Below are positions 42,657-50,461 of a stretch of DNA of 64,000 nt, piece after piece. The notes beneath the pieces were generated by a model. The model saw only the letters and a program-made list of their open reading frames with translations, did not search any database and was not told the DNA's origin. The number at the start of each line of letters is the position of its first letter. Positions within the stretch are counted from its first letter, which is position 1. Position numbers and translations under genes: made by a program. Where the stretch lies: assembly GCA_039990395.1 (NCBI GenBank), contig JBDXFZ010000139.1:124001-188000 (forward strand), given 5' to 3'. This DNA comes from CALINF01 sp039990395. Lineage in GTDB: Bacteria; Pseudomonadota; Gammaproteobacteria; Pseudomonadales; Halieaceae.

Positions 42657-43400
42657 GTGAAAAATGTGCAAGCGCTTTTAGCCTCGCACATGCGGTCATT
42701 TGTGGCAATCTGCGGCGCTTGCATCCTGCCTTGCATTGCCGCATTCTCGCGCTCTCCAGACACATCAGATACTGCGGGCAGACGTATTATTTCCTTACAG
42801 CTTGATCGCGACCCTCGCTGGGCACCCGCAAGTCGCTATACCCGCGCTCAGCTGCCGGCTGCCGTGCGCCCGTGGCTGCTCGATGATGGCTCCCTTACAG
42901 CGCGACTGATCAGGCTGAACCAGGGTCAATTCTCGGTAGAGCGGCTATCCCATGACTGGGTAACTCCGCTACCGAGCGAGCGTAAGTTGCTCGGCATTGC
43001 GCAACGCCAGCGCGCACTGGTACGTGAGGTCGTGCTCAAGCTTGACTCTCAATCCGTGGTGTTTGCGCGAAGCGTCTTTCCCTGCTCCAGCCTCACCGGC
43101 TCACTATTGCACCTGCGCCGCCTACACAATAAGTCATTAGGTGCCTATCTGTTTAGCCAGAGCGACATGCAACGCAGCCCGTTTGAAATCTGCCTGCTCG
43201 ATGGCCATCACGGATACCTGCCGGCCCGCCTCAGACAGGTGCAACCGGCATGGGCCAGACGCTCCAGGTTCGAACTGAATGGAAAATCACTACTAGTTAG
43301 CGAAGTATTCCTACAGGCGTTCACGCCTTGGCCAGATGCACTGGCTGTGCATCGATCCCAGCGAGGCAAAGTTCGCGCTGCAATGCTGCGCGCAAATTAG
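42657..43400 (+). CDS. ubiC: Chorismate--pyruvate lyase, start uncertain
   Basis: First committed step of ubiquinone synthesis: chorismate to 4-hydroxybenzoate and pyruvate. The C-terminal 170 residues align with UbiC, with LVREVVL (conserved Arg), GAYLF, ARRSRFEL and the catalytic Glu in LLVSEVFLQAF. From GTG 42657 it is 247 residues, about 60-70 longer than usual; starts at GTG 42666, ATG 42690 or GTG 42702 shorten it little, and all keep a Cys-containing hydrophobic stretch (CGACILPCIAAF). No good in-frame start lies closer to the conserved part. ubiA follows after 36 bp. Confidence 0.85.
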   Translation: MKNVQALLASHMRSFVAICGACILPCIAAFSRSPDTSDTAGRRIISLQLDRDPRWAPASRYTRAQLPAAVRPWLLDDGSLTARLIRLNQGQFSVERLSHDWVTPLPSERKLLGIAQRQRALVREVVLKLDSQSVVFARSVFPCSSLTGSLLHLRRLHNKSLGAYLFSQSDMQRSPFEICLLDGHHGYLPARLRQVQPAWARRSRFELNGKSLLVSEVFLQAFTPWPDALAVHRSQRGKVRAAMLRAN

Positions 43401-43436
43401 TAAGCTGCAAGTTGCTGTTTTCCTGAACTGAGCCCA

Positions 43437-44297
43437 ATGACCTCTTCCAAGTTTCACGCCACGCTGCAACTCATGCGAATCGACAGGCCGATTGGGACCT
43501 TGTTGCTGCTATGGCCGACTCTGTGGGCTCTATGGCTGGCCAACGAAGGGCCTCCGTCGCTGCAGCTATTACTGATCTTTACCGCAGGCACATTCCTGAT
43601 GCGCTCCGCCGGATGCATAGTCAATGATTTCGCCGATCGCAGGGTGGACGGCGCTGTTGCACGCACCGCCAATCGCCCGTTGGTAGTGGGTGTTATTTCC
43701 AGCCGCGAAGCGCTTTTGGTGTTTCTGGTGCTTGCCGCGGCCTCGTTCGCACTGGTGTTACTGACCAACCTACTGACAATACAACTAAGCGTCGTTGGCA
43801 TCGCCCTCGCAGTCGCCTATCCCTTCATGAAACGCTTCACACATTTACCTCAGCTGGTATTGGGACTGGCATTTTCGTGGGGTATTCCTATGGCATTCGC
43901 CGCATCGCTGAACGCATTGCCAGCTGCACTTTGGATACTGGTGCTGGCAAATCTGCTCTGGACTGTGGTCTACGACACCAAATATGCCATGGTGGATCGC
44001 GAAGATGATCTGGTAGTCGGTATCAAATCAACGGCAATCTTGTTTGGTAACGCCGACCGTTTGATCATCGCTGCCCTGCAAGTGGCGTGCCTTGCCACTC
44101 TGGCCTGGATCGGCCTGCAATTTCACCTGCAGTGGCCGTACTATTTGAGCCTGGTTGTTGTAGCCGCCCTATTCGGCTATCACTTATACCTGATTCGTAG
44201 TCAGGATCCTGCTGCCTGCTTCAAAGCCTTCAAACACAACAATTGGGTAGGAATGACGATCTTCCTGGGAATTGCCACCAGTTACACCATTGCCTAG
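43437..44297 (+). CDS. ubiA: 4-hydroxybenzoate octaprenyltransferase
   Basis: Integral membrane prenyltransferase that attaches the polyprenyl tail to 4-hydroxybenzoate in ubiquinone synthesis, acting just after UbiC. The 286-residue protein has about eight membrane helices, and two Asp-rich Mg-diphosphate sites: NDFADRRVDGAVART in the first half and YDTKYAMVDREDDLVVGIKS in the second. RIDRPIGTLLLLWPTLWALW is the standard UbiA start. Length equals that of E. coli UbiA (290). Confidence 0.97.
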   Translation: MTSSKFHATLQLMRIDRPIGTLLLLWPTLWALWLANEGPPSLQLLLIFTAGTFLMRSAGCIVNDFADRRVDGAVARTANRPLVVGVISSREALLVFLVLAAASFALVLLTNLLTIQLSVVGIALAVAYPFMKRFTHLPQLVLGLAFSWGIPMAFAASLNALPAALWILVLANLLWTVVYDTKYAMVDREDDLVVGIKSTAILFGNADRLIIAALQVACLATLAWIGLQFHLQWPYYLSLVVVAALFGYHLYLIRSQDPAACFKAFKHNNWVGMTIFLGIATSYTIA

Positions 44298-44310
44298 AGT
44301 TGCCACGCCC

Positions 44311-45480
44311 GTGACTGAAACGCCAGATAATATCCAGCTCGAGCTGCTTACCAGCTTGCTCGACATCGAGCCTGCAACCTGGGATAGCATCGTCCCAACA
44401 GACTATCCCTTTATTCGCCATCACTTCCTGCTGGGCCTTGAAACAACGGGGTGTACGACAGCAGAAAGCGGTTGGCAGCCCTGCCATGCTGTTTTGCGAG
44501 ATGGCGCTGAGATCATTGCGATAATGCCTATGTATCTGAAGTCGCACTCGTACGGAGAGTATGTCTTCGACTGGTCCTGGGCCGATGCCTGGCAACGCAG
44601 TGGTCTGGATTACTATCCAAAACTGGTAACAGCCATCCCCTTTACCCCCTGTACCGGGCCACGCATAGCAGTGACCGAGGGTAGAGAATTCACTGAAACC
44701 ACAAAAATGCTGTTTGCTCTTATAGAGGCTTTTGCCACACAGAAGGGGTTTTCATCATGGCACTGTCTGTTCCCGGATGAAGCGCTGTCGCAGGATTTAC
44801 TGACCCTGGGATGTCATCAGCGTCTGGCAACGCAGTTTCATTGGTTCAATCAGGACTTCAACGACTTCGATGCGTTTCTGGGTACCTTCACTAGCCGCAA
44901 GCGTAAGGCCTTGCGCCGTGAGCGCCGTCGAGTGCAGGAGCAGGGGCTAACACTACAAACTCTGGTGGGCGCGGAAATCACTGAGGCGCATTGGCAGCAG
45001 TTTCACCGTTTCTATCAATTTACCTATGCCAAGCGCAGCGGCCATGGCGGCTACCTGACACGCGACTTCTTCCTCCAGACCGCCGCGGGCATGGCTGAGC
45101 AAGTCATCATGGTCGTGGCTTCCAATGCAGACGATGCCGTCGCAGCGGCTCTCTATTTTCGCTCTGGCGACACGCTCTACGGCCGATACTGGGGTTGCGA
45201 GAGAGAGTATGACTGCCTGCACTTTGAAACCTGTTACTACCAGGGTATCGAATACTGCATCGCAAATGGGCTACAACGCTTTGACCCAGGCGCGCAGGGC
45301 GAGCACAAGATTCAGCGCGGTTTTACGCCTATTACTACTTATTCCAATCACTGGATAGCACACAGCGGATTATCAGAAGCAGTTGGCCAGTTCACACAAG
45401 AAGAGGCTCCCCACAGTAACGCCTATAAAGAGAGTGCGAGCGAGCTACTACCGTTTAGAAAAGAGCCCGATTCAAGCTAA
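44311..45480 (+). CDS. GNAT-fold N-acyltransferase-like protein (COG3146 type)
   Basis: A protein of 389 residues from GTG 44311, of the COG3146/DUF482 group of predicted N-acyltransferases (duplicated GNAT fold, related to peptidoglycan-interpeptide ligases). Visible features are PFIRHHFLLGLETTGCTT, ADAWQRSGLDYYPKL, FTSRKRKALRRERRR (basic patch about 210) and LYGRYWGCEREYDCLHFETCYYQGIEYC. Substrate is unknown. In-frame TTG codons at 44272 and 44290 overlap ubiA; the chosen start fits family length, but no strong ribosome site settles it. It ends in a 9-bp overlap with the convergent DUF938 gene. Confidence 0.8.
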   Translation: MTETPDNIQLELLTSLLDIEPATWDSIVPTDYPFIRHHFLLGLETTGCTTAESGWQPCHAVLRDGAEIIAIMPMYLKSHSYGEYVFDWSWADAWQRSGLDYYPKLVTAIPFTPCTGPRIAVTEGREFTETTKMLFALIEAFATQKGFSSWHCLFPDEALSQDLLTLGCHQRLATQFHWFNQDFNDFDAFLGTFTSRKRKALRRERRRVQEQGLTLQTLVGAEITEAHWQQFHRFYQFTYAKRSGHGGYLTRDFFLQTAAGMAEQVIMVVASNADDAVAAALYFRSGDTLYGRYWGCEREYDCLHFETCYYQGIEYCIANGLQRFDPGAQGEHKIQRGFTPITTYSNHWIAHSGLSEAVGQFTQEEAPHSNAYKESASELLPFRKEPDSS

Positions 45481-46071
45481 ACGCTGCCAGACCAATAGCC
45501 GGTTGTTGGCCGGCATCGCCTTATCGTCGAGCAACGCGTAACCCGCGCATTGGGCCAGCGTATCAACCTTCTCAAAATCACGGATTGCGCTGCGCAGGTC
45601 TCGTGCTCTTAACCATTCATCAAATGAGGCATTGCTCTCGCTGGTATAGCGGCCCTGATAGTTAAAGGGTCCATACACCATCAAAAGAGCGCCCGCTGCG
45701 CTGGCCTCACCCAAGTAAGCAAACAGCGACTTCACTGCTTCGAATGGCATGATATGCAGCGTATTGGCAGTGAATATTGCCTGCGGAATAGCCAATGGCC
45801 ATGGCCGTTGGCACACATCAAGCGACACAGCCGGCAATAGATTGTTACCGCCATACGCCTGCGTGCGCGGCTGCAGGACATTGCGGTTGGCTTCAAGCTC
45901 GGTAGGTTGCCAAGCCAGTTCAGGTAGGCTTTGTGCAAAAAAACAAGCATGCTGGCCTGTGCCGCTACCTATTTCCAATACCTCGTCCACCGCCACTAGT
46001 CGCGGTGCTATTGCCTCGAGAATGGCCGCCTTGTTGTTCTCACAAGCCTGCGAGAATGGAAGTGGATCCAC
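45472..46071 (-). CDS. DUF938 SAM-dependent methyltransferase-like protein
   Basis: A 199-residue class I methyltransferase-fold protein of the DUF938 family. The SAM loop VLEIGSGTGQHACFFAQSLP lies near residue 30, and PFSQACENNKAAILE at the start, NTLHIMPFE and YGPFNYQGRYTSESNASFDEWL are family landmarks. Substrate unknown. Start is GTG 46071, 9 bp after the yaaA stop, so the two are probably co-transcribed. The 3' end overlaps the convergent acyltransferase gene by 9 bp. Confidence 0.9.
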   Translation of the reverse strand: MDPLPFSQACENNKAAILEAIAPRLVAVDEVLEIGSGTGQHACFFAQSLPELAWQPTELEANRNVLQPRTQAYGGNNLLPAVSLDVCQRPWPLAIPQAIFTANTLHIMPFEAVKSLFAYLGEASAAGALLMVYGPFNYQGRYTSESNASFDEWLRARDLRSAIRDFEKVDTLAQCAGYALLDDKAMPANNRLLVWQRLA

Positions 46072-46080
46072 CGACTATGC

Positions 46081-46860
46081 TCAGGCCGGAGCCGAATCGC
46101 GCGTAAACACCATCTCTTTTGCGCTCGAATTGGCCTTGCTGTATCGATAGCCGCCGGTTTTGAAACGCCGAAGACCGGCTACATCGGTTAAGCCGTCCTC
46201 CACGATAAAGCGCGCCATTTGGCCTCGCGCTTTCTTGGCAAAAAAACTGATGATCTTATATTTGCCGTTCTTTAGATCCTTAAATACAGGGGTGATCACA
46301 TCGGCATCCAGCGCAGTGGCATGAACTGACTTGAAATACTCATTGGATGCCAGGTTCACCAGTACGTTTGAGCGACTCTTCTTCAACTGTGCATTCAGAG
46401 CGGTAGTAATGTCGTCTCCCCAGAACTCATACAGGTTTTTGCCGCCCTCATTCTTGAATTTGAGTCCCATCTCCAGACGATAGGGCTGCATCAAGTCCAG
46501 CGGCCGCAACAGACCATACAACCCCGAAAGAATGCGCAAATGCTGTTGCGCAAAGCGCAACTGCTCATCCGAGAGCGTATCGGCCTCCAGGCCGGTATAA
46601 ACATCACCCTTGAACGCCAAAATTGCCTGCTTAGCGTTGTCGAGTGTGAACGGTTGTCCCCAATTCATAAACCGCGCGTGATTGAGCTCAGCAATATTCT
46701 GGCTCACGCCCATCAGCTTACGAATATCATCGGGAGACAATTCCCTAGCGTCGTCTACCAATCTGGCAGCCTTCTCCAAATACTGGGGCTGCGTCGTACG
46801 GCGTGTAGTCGGGGGTGTTTCATAGTCCAGCGTTTTGGCTGGGGATATCACTGTTAACAT
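46081..46860 (-). CDS. yaaA: Peroxide stress protein YaaA
   Basis: DNA-binding protein of the YaaA (DUF328) family that limits intracellular free iron and DNA damage under hydrogen peroxide stress in E. coli. The 259-residue protein begins MLTVISPAKTLDYETPP, with LNHARFMNWGQPF, FKGDVYTGLEADTL, LSGLYGLLRPLDLMQPYRLEMG and FFAKKARGQMARF, all family hallmarks. It starts a two-gene unit with the DUF938 gene. No OxyR site could be recognised upstream. Confidence 0.95.
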   Translation of the reverse strand: MLTVISPAKTLDYETPPTTRRTTQPQYLEKAARLVDDARELSPDDIRKLMGVSQNIAELNHARFMNWGQPFTLDNAKQAILAFKGDVYTGLEADTLSDEQLRFAQQHLRILSGLYGLLRPLDLMQPYRLEMGLKFKNEGGKNLYEFWGDDITTALNAQLKKSRSNVLVNLASNEYFKSVHATALDADVITPVFKDLKNGKYKIISFFAKKARGQMARFIVEDGLTDVAGLRRFKTGGYRYSKANSSAKEMVFTRDSAPA

Positions 46861-46960
46861 AAGAGAACGTCCATCTGTGTGGCGGTGGTAGACAAAATTT
46901 TCAACGCTGCAAACCGCTATGATACTCTGCCCTCAGCCCATCTATAAAGAAGATACGCTA

Positions 46961-47476
46961 ATGTCTGTGCTGCATTCGGTGGTTCGGCTAATTGATGCAT
47001 TTACCAACCATCTGGGGCGTACTCTGGCATGGCTTTGCCTGGGTATGGCTTTACTCACCACCTTCGTCGTCGTTTTACGCTACGGCGTGAATATTGGTTC
47101 TATCATGGCCCAGGAAGCGGTCACCTACATGCACGGCTGCGTATTCATGTTAGGTGCGGCTTATGCGCTTAAAACGGGCGCGCACGTAAGGGTAGACATA
47201 TTTTATCGCCGCTTTTCGCAACGAACACGTGCATGGGTGAATGCCCTGGGGGGCATCGTGTTTCTACTGCCTCTGTGTATCTTTATCGCCGGGATCAGCT
47301 GGAATTATGTCTATGAGTCCTGGTTGATCCGCGAATCTTCCCCGGAGCCCGGCGGCATTCCGGCTGTGTTCCTGCTGAAAACCCTGCTGCCGGCTATGGC
47401 CATCAACCTGATGCTGCAAGGGATTGCGGAAACATTGCGTAGCATGCTGGTGCTGATTGAGGGAGACGACTACTGA
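46961..47476 (+). CDS. dctQ: TRAP transporter small permease (DctQ)
   Basis: Small membrane subunit of a tripartite ATP-independent periplasmic transporter, which joins the large permease in sodium-driven solute uptake. ATG 46961 (MSVLHSVVRLIDAF) gives 171 residues with four membrane helices (about 18-40, 52-72, 90-110, 130-150) and the family segment GAAYALKTGAHVRVDIFY. It overlaps dctM by one base (TGATG). The matching binding protein is probably the dctP on the opposite strand 1.8 kb away. Confidence 0.93.
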   Translation: MSVLHSVVRLIDAFTNHLGRTLAWLCLGMALLTTFVVVLRYGVNIGSIMAQEAVTYMHGCVFMLGAAYALKTGAHVRVDIFYRRFSQRTRAWVNALGGIVFLLPLCIFIAGISWNYVYESWLIRESSPEPGGIPAVFLLKTLLPAMAINLMLQGIAETLRSMLVLIEGDDY

Positions 47477-48840
47477 TGGACGGAACCGTCGCCCTGTGGA
47501 TGTTTGCCGCGGTCTGTCTACTGCTGATGCTCGGCTACCCCGTGGCGTTTACCCTTGCCGGAACCGCATTGGGGTTTGCTGCGGGCGGTATTCTACTGGG
47601 GCACTTCGACCCTGCATTTCTGGCGGCGCTACCCGGTAGGTTGTTTGGCACCATCAGCAACGGCACCTTAATTGCCGTTCCACTCTTTATCCTCATGGGC
47701 ATCATTTTGGAGAAATCCCGGGTTGCAGAGGAACTACTGGAAAGCATGTCGCAGGTGTTTGGTCGCGTGCGCGGTGGTCTGGGCGTCTCTGTAGTGATCG
47801 TCGGCATGCTGCTCGCTGCAAGCACTGGCATTGTCGGCGCTACCGTAGTCACCATGGGCCTCTTGTCTCTACCGAGCATGTTGCGCAATGGCTACAGCCC
47901 ATCACTCGCTACGGGCACTATCTGTGCTACCGGCACGCTAGGACAGATCATCCCACCCTCGATTGCACTCGTGTTACTGGGCGACATTCTTTCTAACGCG
48001 TATCAGCAGGCCCAACTGAGCCTGAATATTTTTAACCCGAAAACTATCTCCGTGGGCGACCTGTTTGTGGGCGCGCTGCTCCCCGGTCTCCTGCTGGTCG
48101 TTCTCTACATCGGCTACATCCTGACCGTTGCCTGGCTGCGCCCCGACTCGGCGCCCCCCGCGAAAACCGCTCCGGTGAATATGCGTAAGCTGCTATCAGG
48201 ACTGGTCCCGCCCCTGCTACTTATTTTCATCGTCCTTGGCTCCATTCTCGCCGGTGCGGCCACGCCTACCGAGGCCGCTGGTGTAGGTGCGATTGGCGCG
48301 CTGATCCTCGCCTATGCTAAGCGGGAAATGGATTATGAACGGCTCAAGGCGGTTGTGATCAATACCCTCGAAGTCACCTGTATGGTATTCATGATCCTGA
48401 TTGGTGCCGCCGTGTTCTCATTGGTGTTTCGCGGGTTCGGCGGTGAGGAGCTCATTCAATCCTACTTTGTCGGCATGCCCGGCGGCGTGATGGGCGCCAC
48501 GCTGGTTGTGATGCTGGTTATCTTCCTGCTCGGCTTCATACTGGACTTTATCGAAATCACTTTCGTCGTTGTACCAATAGTGGGGCCAATACTGCTGGCA
48601 ATGGGGCTGGACCCTATTTGGCTGGGTATCATGATCGCGCTCAACCTGCAGACCTCTTTTCTCACGCCTCCCTTTGGCTTTGCCCTGTTCTATTTGCGCG
48701 GCGTGGCACCCGACTCACTACCAACGAGCGCTATCTACAAGGGTGTCATTCCCTTTATAATCATTCAGCTGGCCGTTCTGGTGGCGCTGTGGATTTGGCC
48801 ATCAATGGCCACTTGGTTGCCCGGTGTCGTCAATCAATAA
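47476..48840 (+). CDS. dctM: TRAP transporter large permease (DctM)
   Basis: Main translocation subunit, 454 residues, of 12 or so membrane helices. Conserved elements include PLFILMGIILEKS, the GATVVTMGLLSLPSMLRNGY segment, CATGTLGQIIPPSIALVLLGD (sodium-site region) and the closing NLQTSFLTPPFGFALFYLRG. The insertion around 167-200 (AYQQAQLSLN) and overall pattern resemble the mannitol/chloroaromatic (COG4664) group, agreeing with the type of the nearby DctP. Substrate is not predictable from the permease. Confidence 0.95.
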   Translation: MDGTVALWMFAAVCLLLMLGYPVAFTLAGTALGFAAGGILLGHFDPAFLAALPGRLFGTISNGTLIAVPLFILMGIILEKSRVAEELLESMSQVFGRVRGGLGVSVVIVGMLLAASTGIVGATVVTMGLLSLPSMLRNGYSPSLATGTICATGTLGQIIPPSIALVLLGDILSNAYQQAQLSLNIFNPKTISVGDLFVGALLPGLLLVVLYIGYILTVAWLRPDSAPPAKTAPVNMRKLLSGLVPPLLLIFIVLGSILAGAATPTEAAGVGAIGALILAYAKREMDYERLKAVVINTLEVTCMVFMILIGAAVFSLVFRGFGGEELIQSYFVGMPGGVMGATLVVMLVIFLLGFILDFIEITFVVVPIVGPILLAMGLDPIWLGIMIALNLQTSFLTPPFGFALFYLRGVAPDSLPTSAIYKGVIPFIIIQLAVLVALWIWPSMATWLPGVVNQ

Positions 48841-48879
48841 GCACTAATCAGCCTCAAGAGACAGAGTAGACATTCACTC

Positions 48880-49272
48880 ATGAACGATATCGATTCAGCA
48901 CCCATCCCTCAGGGCGACCTCGCACTGCAGACCGTCGCCATGCCCAAGGACACCAATGCCAGTGGCGATATTTTCGGCGGCTGGCTGCTGTCGCAAATGG
49001 ACATGGCAGGAGCGATTACTGCGGGTGAAGTGGCAAGCGGTCGAGTGGCCACTGTTGCGATTGAGGGCATGGCGCTTTTAACACCCGTTCATGTGGGAGC
49101 AGTCGTCACGTGCTATTGCGATGTCCTGGAAGTAGGACGCAGCTCTGTTCGCATCGTGGTGGAGGTGTGGATCAACTCCAAGCATGACGGCGAGCCCATT
49201 AAAGTGACCGAAGGCGAGTTTGTCTTTGTTGCTATTGATGAAAACGGTCGAACCAGGGCCATTACTCAGTAA
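48880..49272 (+). CDS. Acyl-CoA thioesterase (YciA-like hotdog fold)
   Basis: A 130-residue hotdog-fold thioesterase. LQTVAMPKDTNASGDIFGGWLLSQMDMAGAI is the YciA/acyl-CoA thioesterase signature, including the catalytic Asp in the NASGDIFGG turn. It would hydrolyse short- to medium-chain acyl-CoAs in the cytosol. It lies 39 bp after dctM and converges on dctP with an 11-bp overlap, separating the permease genes from the binding-protein gene. Confidence 0.92.
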   Translation: MNDIDSAPIPQGDLALQTVAMPKDTNASGDIFGGWLLSQMDMAGAITAGEVASGRVATVAIEGMALLTPVHVGAVVTCYCDVLEVGRSSVRIVVEVWINSKHDGEPIKVTEGEFVFVAIDENGRTRAITQ

Positions 49273-50440
49273 CGGTTACATCACTGTTTTCAATAACGAC
49301 ATCTCGCGCATTGATGTAAGCCTGTTCCGATATATGGTGATAGGCCCTCACGTTGTCATAGAAGCTTTTGTACGATGCATAGACTTTTGCGGCCATCGGG
49401 TCGCCGTCTATCAAGCGTTGCATGACGACTTGAGAACCATCGTACAACGCCTGTAGAACATCATCAGGCAGGCGCCGCAGCTGCACACCATGATTCTCGA
49501 CCAGATCCTTGAGCGCTGCATTGTTGCGCGCGGTAAACTCATCCAACATATCCTGATTAGCCGCGCGTGCGGCATAGCGCACAATCGCCTGTAGTTCTTC
49601 CGGTAACGCAGCCAGTGAGTCTTTGTTCACAATAAACTCCAGCATGGCACCAGGCTCGTGCCAGCCCGGGTAATAGTAATATTTTGCTACCTGGTGCAAA
49701 CCAAGCGCCAGATCATTGTAGGGCCCTACCCACTCAACCGCGTCGATTACGCCGGTCTGCAAAGAGGTATAAATCTCACCGCCAGGAATACGTACCGAGG
49801 TGCCACCGACAGTGGCGAAGACTTCTCCCGCTAACCCCGGGATGCGCATCTTCAGACCTTGAAGATCCTCAAGTGAGTTGATCTGACGATTAAACCAACC
49901 GGCCATCTGTACACCTGAACTACCACCGGACAAGGGCACAACATTTGAGGGGGCATACGCTTCGGCCCACACCTCCAGGCCGCCACCGTAGTGAAACCAG
50001 GCGTTCATTTCCTGTGCTGTCATACCAAAGGGTATTGCGGTGAAGAAAACAGACGCCGGAATTTTGCCTTTCCAGTAATAGGACGCTCCATGACCCGCGT
50101 CGGCAACACCTTGAGAGACAGCATCGAACACTTCAAATGCCGGCACAATCTCGCCAGCACCGTAAACCCGCGCCGTGAGTCTGCCGTCGCTCATCTCATT
50201 GATGTACTTGGCAAAGTTTTCCGGGCCACTACCCAAACCGGGAAGGTTTTTGGGCCAGGTTGTCACTATTTTCCACTCAAAGCGCTGCTGATTAGTTGCA
50301 ACGGCAGCTTCAGAGCTTTGCCCGCTAACGTGCTCGCCGGCCTTATCAGTTGCCCACAGTCCAATCACGGTCACAAGCGCTGCCACCAGAATCAGAATGA
50401 TCAGTGGCGTCCAGCGGGATCCGGCGGGGTTGCTACTCAT
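49262..50440 (-). CDS. dctP: TRAP transporter substrate-binding protein (DctP, COG4663 type)
   Basis: Periplasmic binding protein of 392 residues, nearly identical in pattern to the mannitol/chloroaromatic DctP group, with FEWKIVTTWPKNLPGLG, YGAGEIVPAFEVFDAVS, GHGASYYWKGKIPA and AVEWVGPYNDLALGL; the conserved Arg of the carboxylate clamp is in KMRIPG. Characterised relatives bind lactate or 2-oxoacids, so a small carboxylate is likely but unproved. The N-terminus (about 12-30) is a hydrophobic helix without an obvious cleavage site or lipobox, so it may stay anchored. It lies 21 bp after uvrD on the same strand. Confidence 0.9.
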   Translation of the reverse strand: MSSNPAGSRWTPLIILILVAALVTVIGLWATDKAGEHVSGQSSEAAVATNQQRFEWKIVTTWPKNLPGLGSGPENFAKYINEMSDGRLTARVYGAGEIVPAFEVFDAVSQGVADAGHGASYYWKGKIPASVFFTAIPFGMTAQEMNAWFHYGGGLEVWAEAYAPSNVVPLSGGSSGVQMAGWFNRQINSLEDLQGLKMRIPGLAGEVFATVGGTSVRIPGGEIYTSLQTGVIDAVEWVGPYNDLALGLHQVAKYYYYPGWHEPGAMLEFIVNKDSLAALPEELQAIVRYAARAANQDMLDEFTARNNAALKDLVENHGVQLRRLPDDVLQALYDGSQVVMQRLIDGDPMAAKVYASYKSFYDNVRAYHHISEQAYINARDVVIENSDVTVTE

Positions 50441-50461
50441 CTGTGAGTGTCCTGTCGTCTG

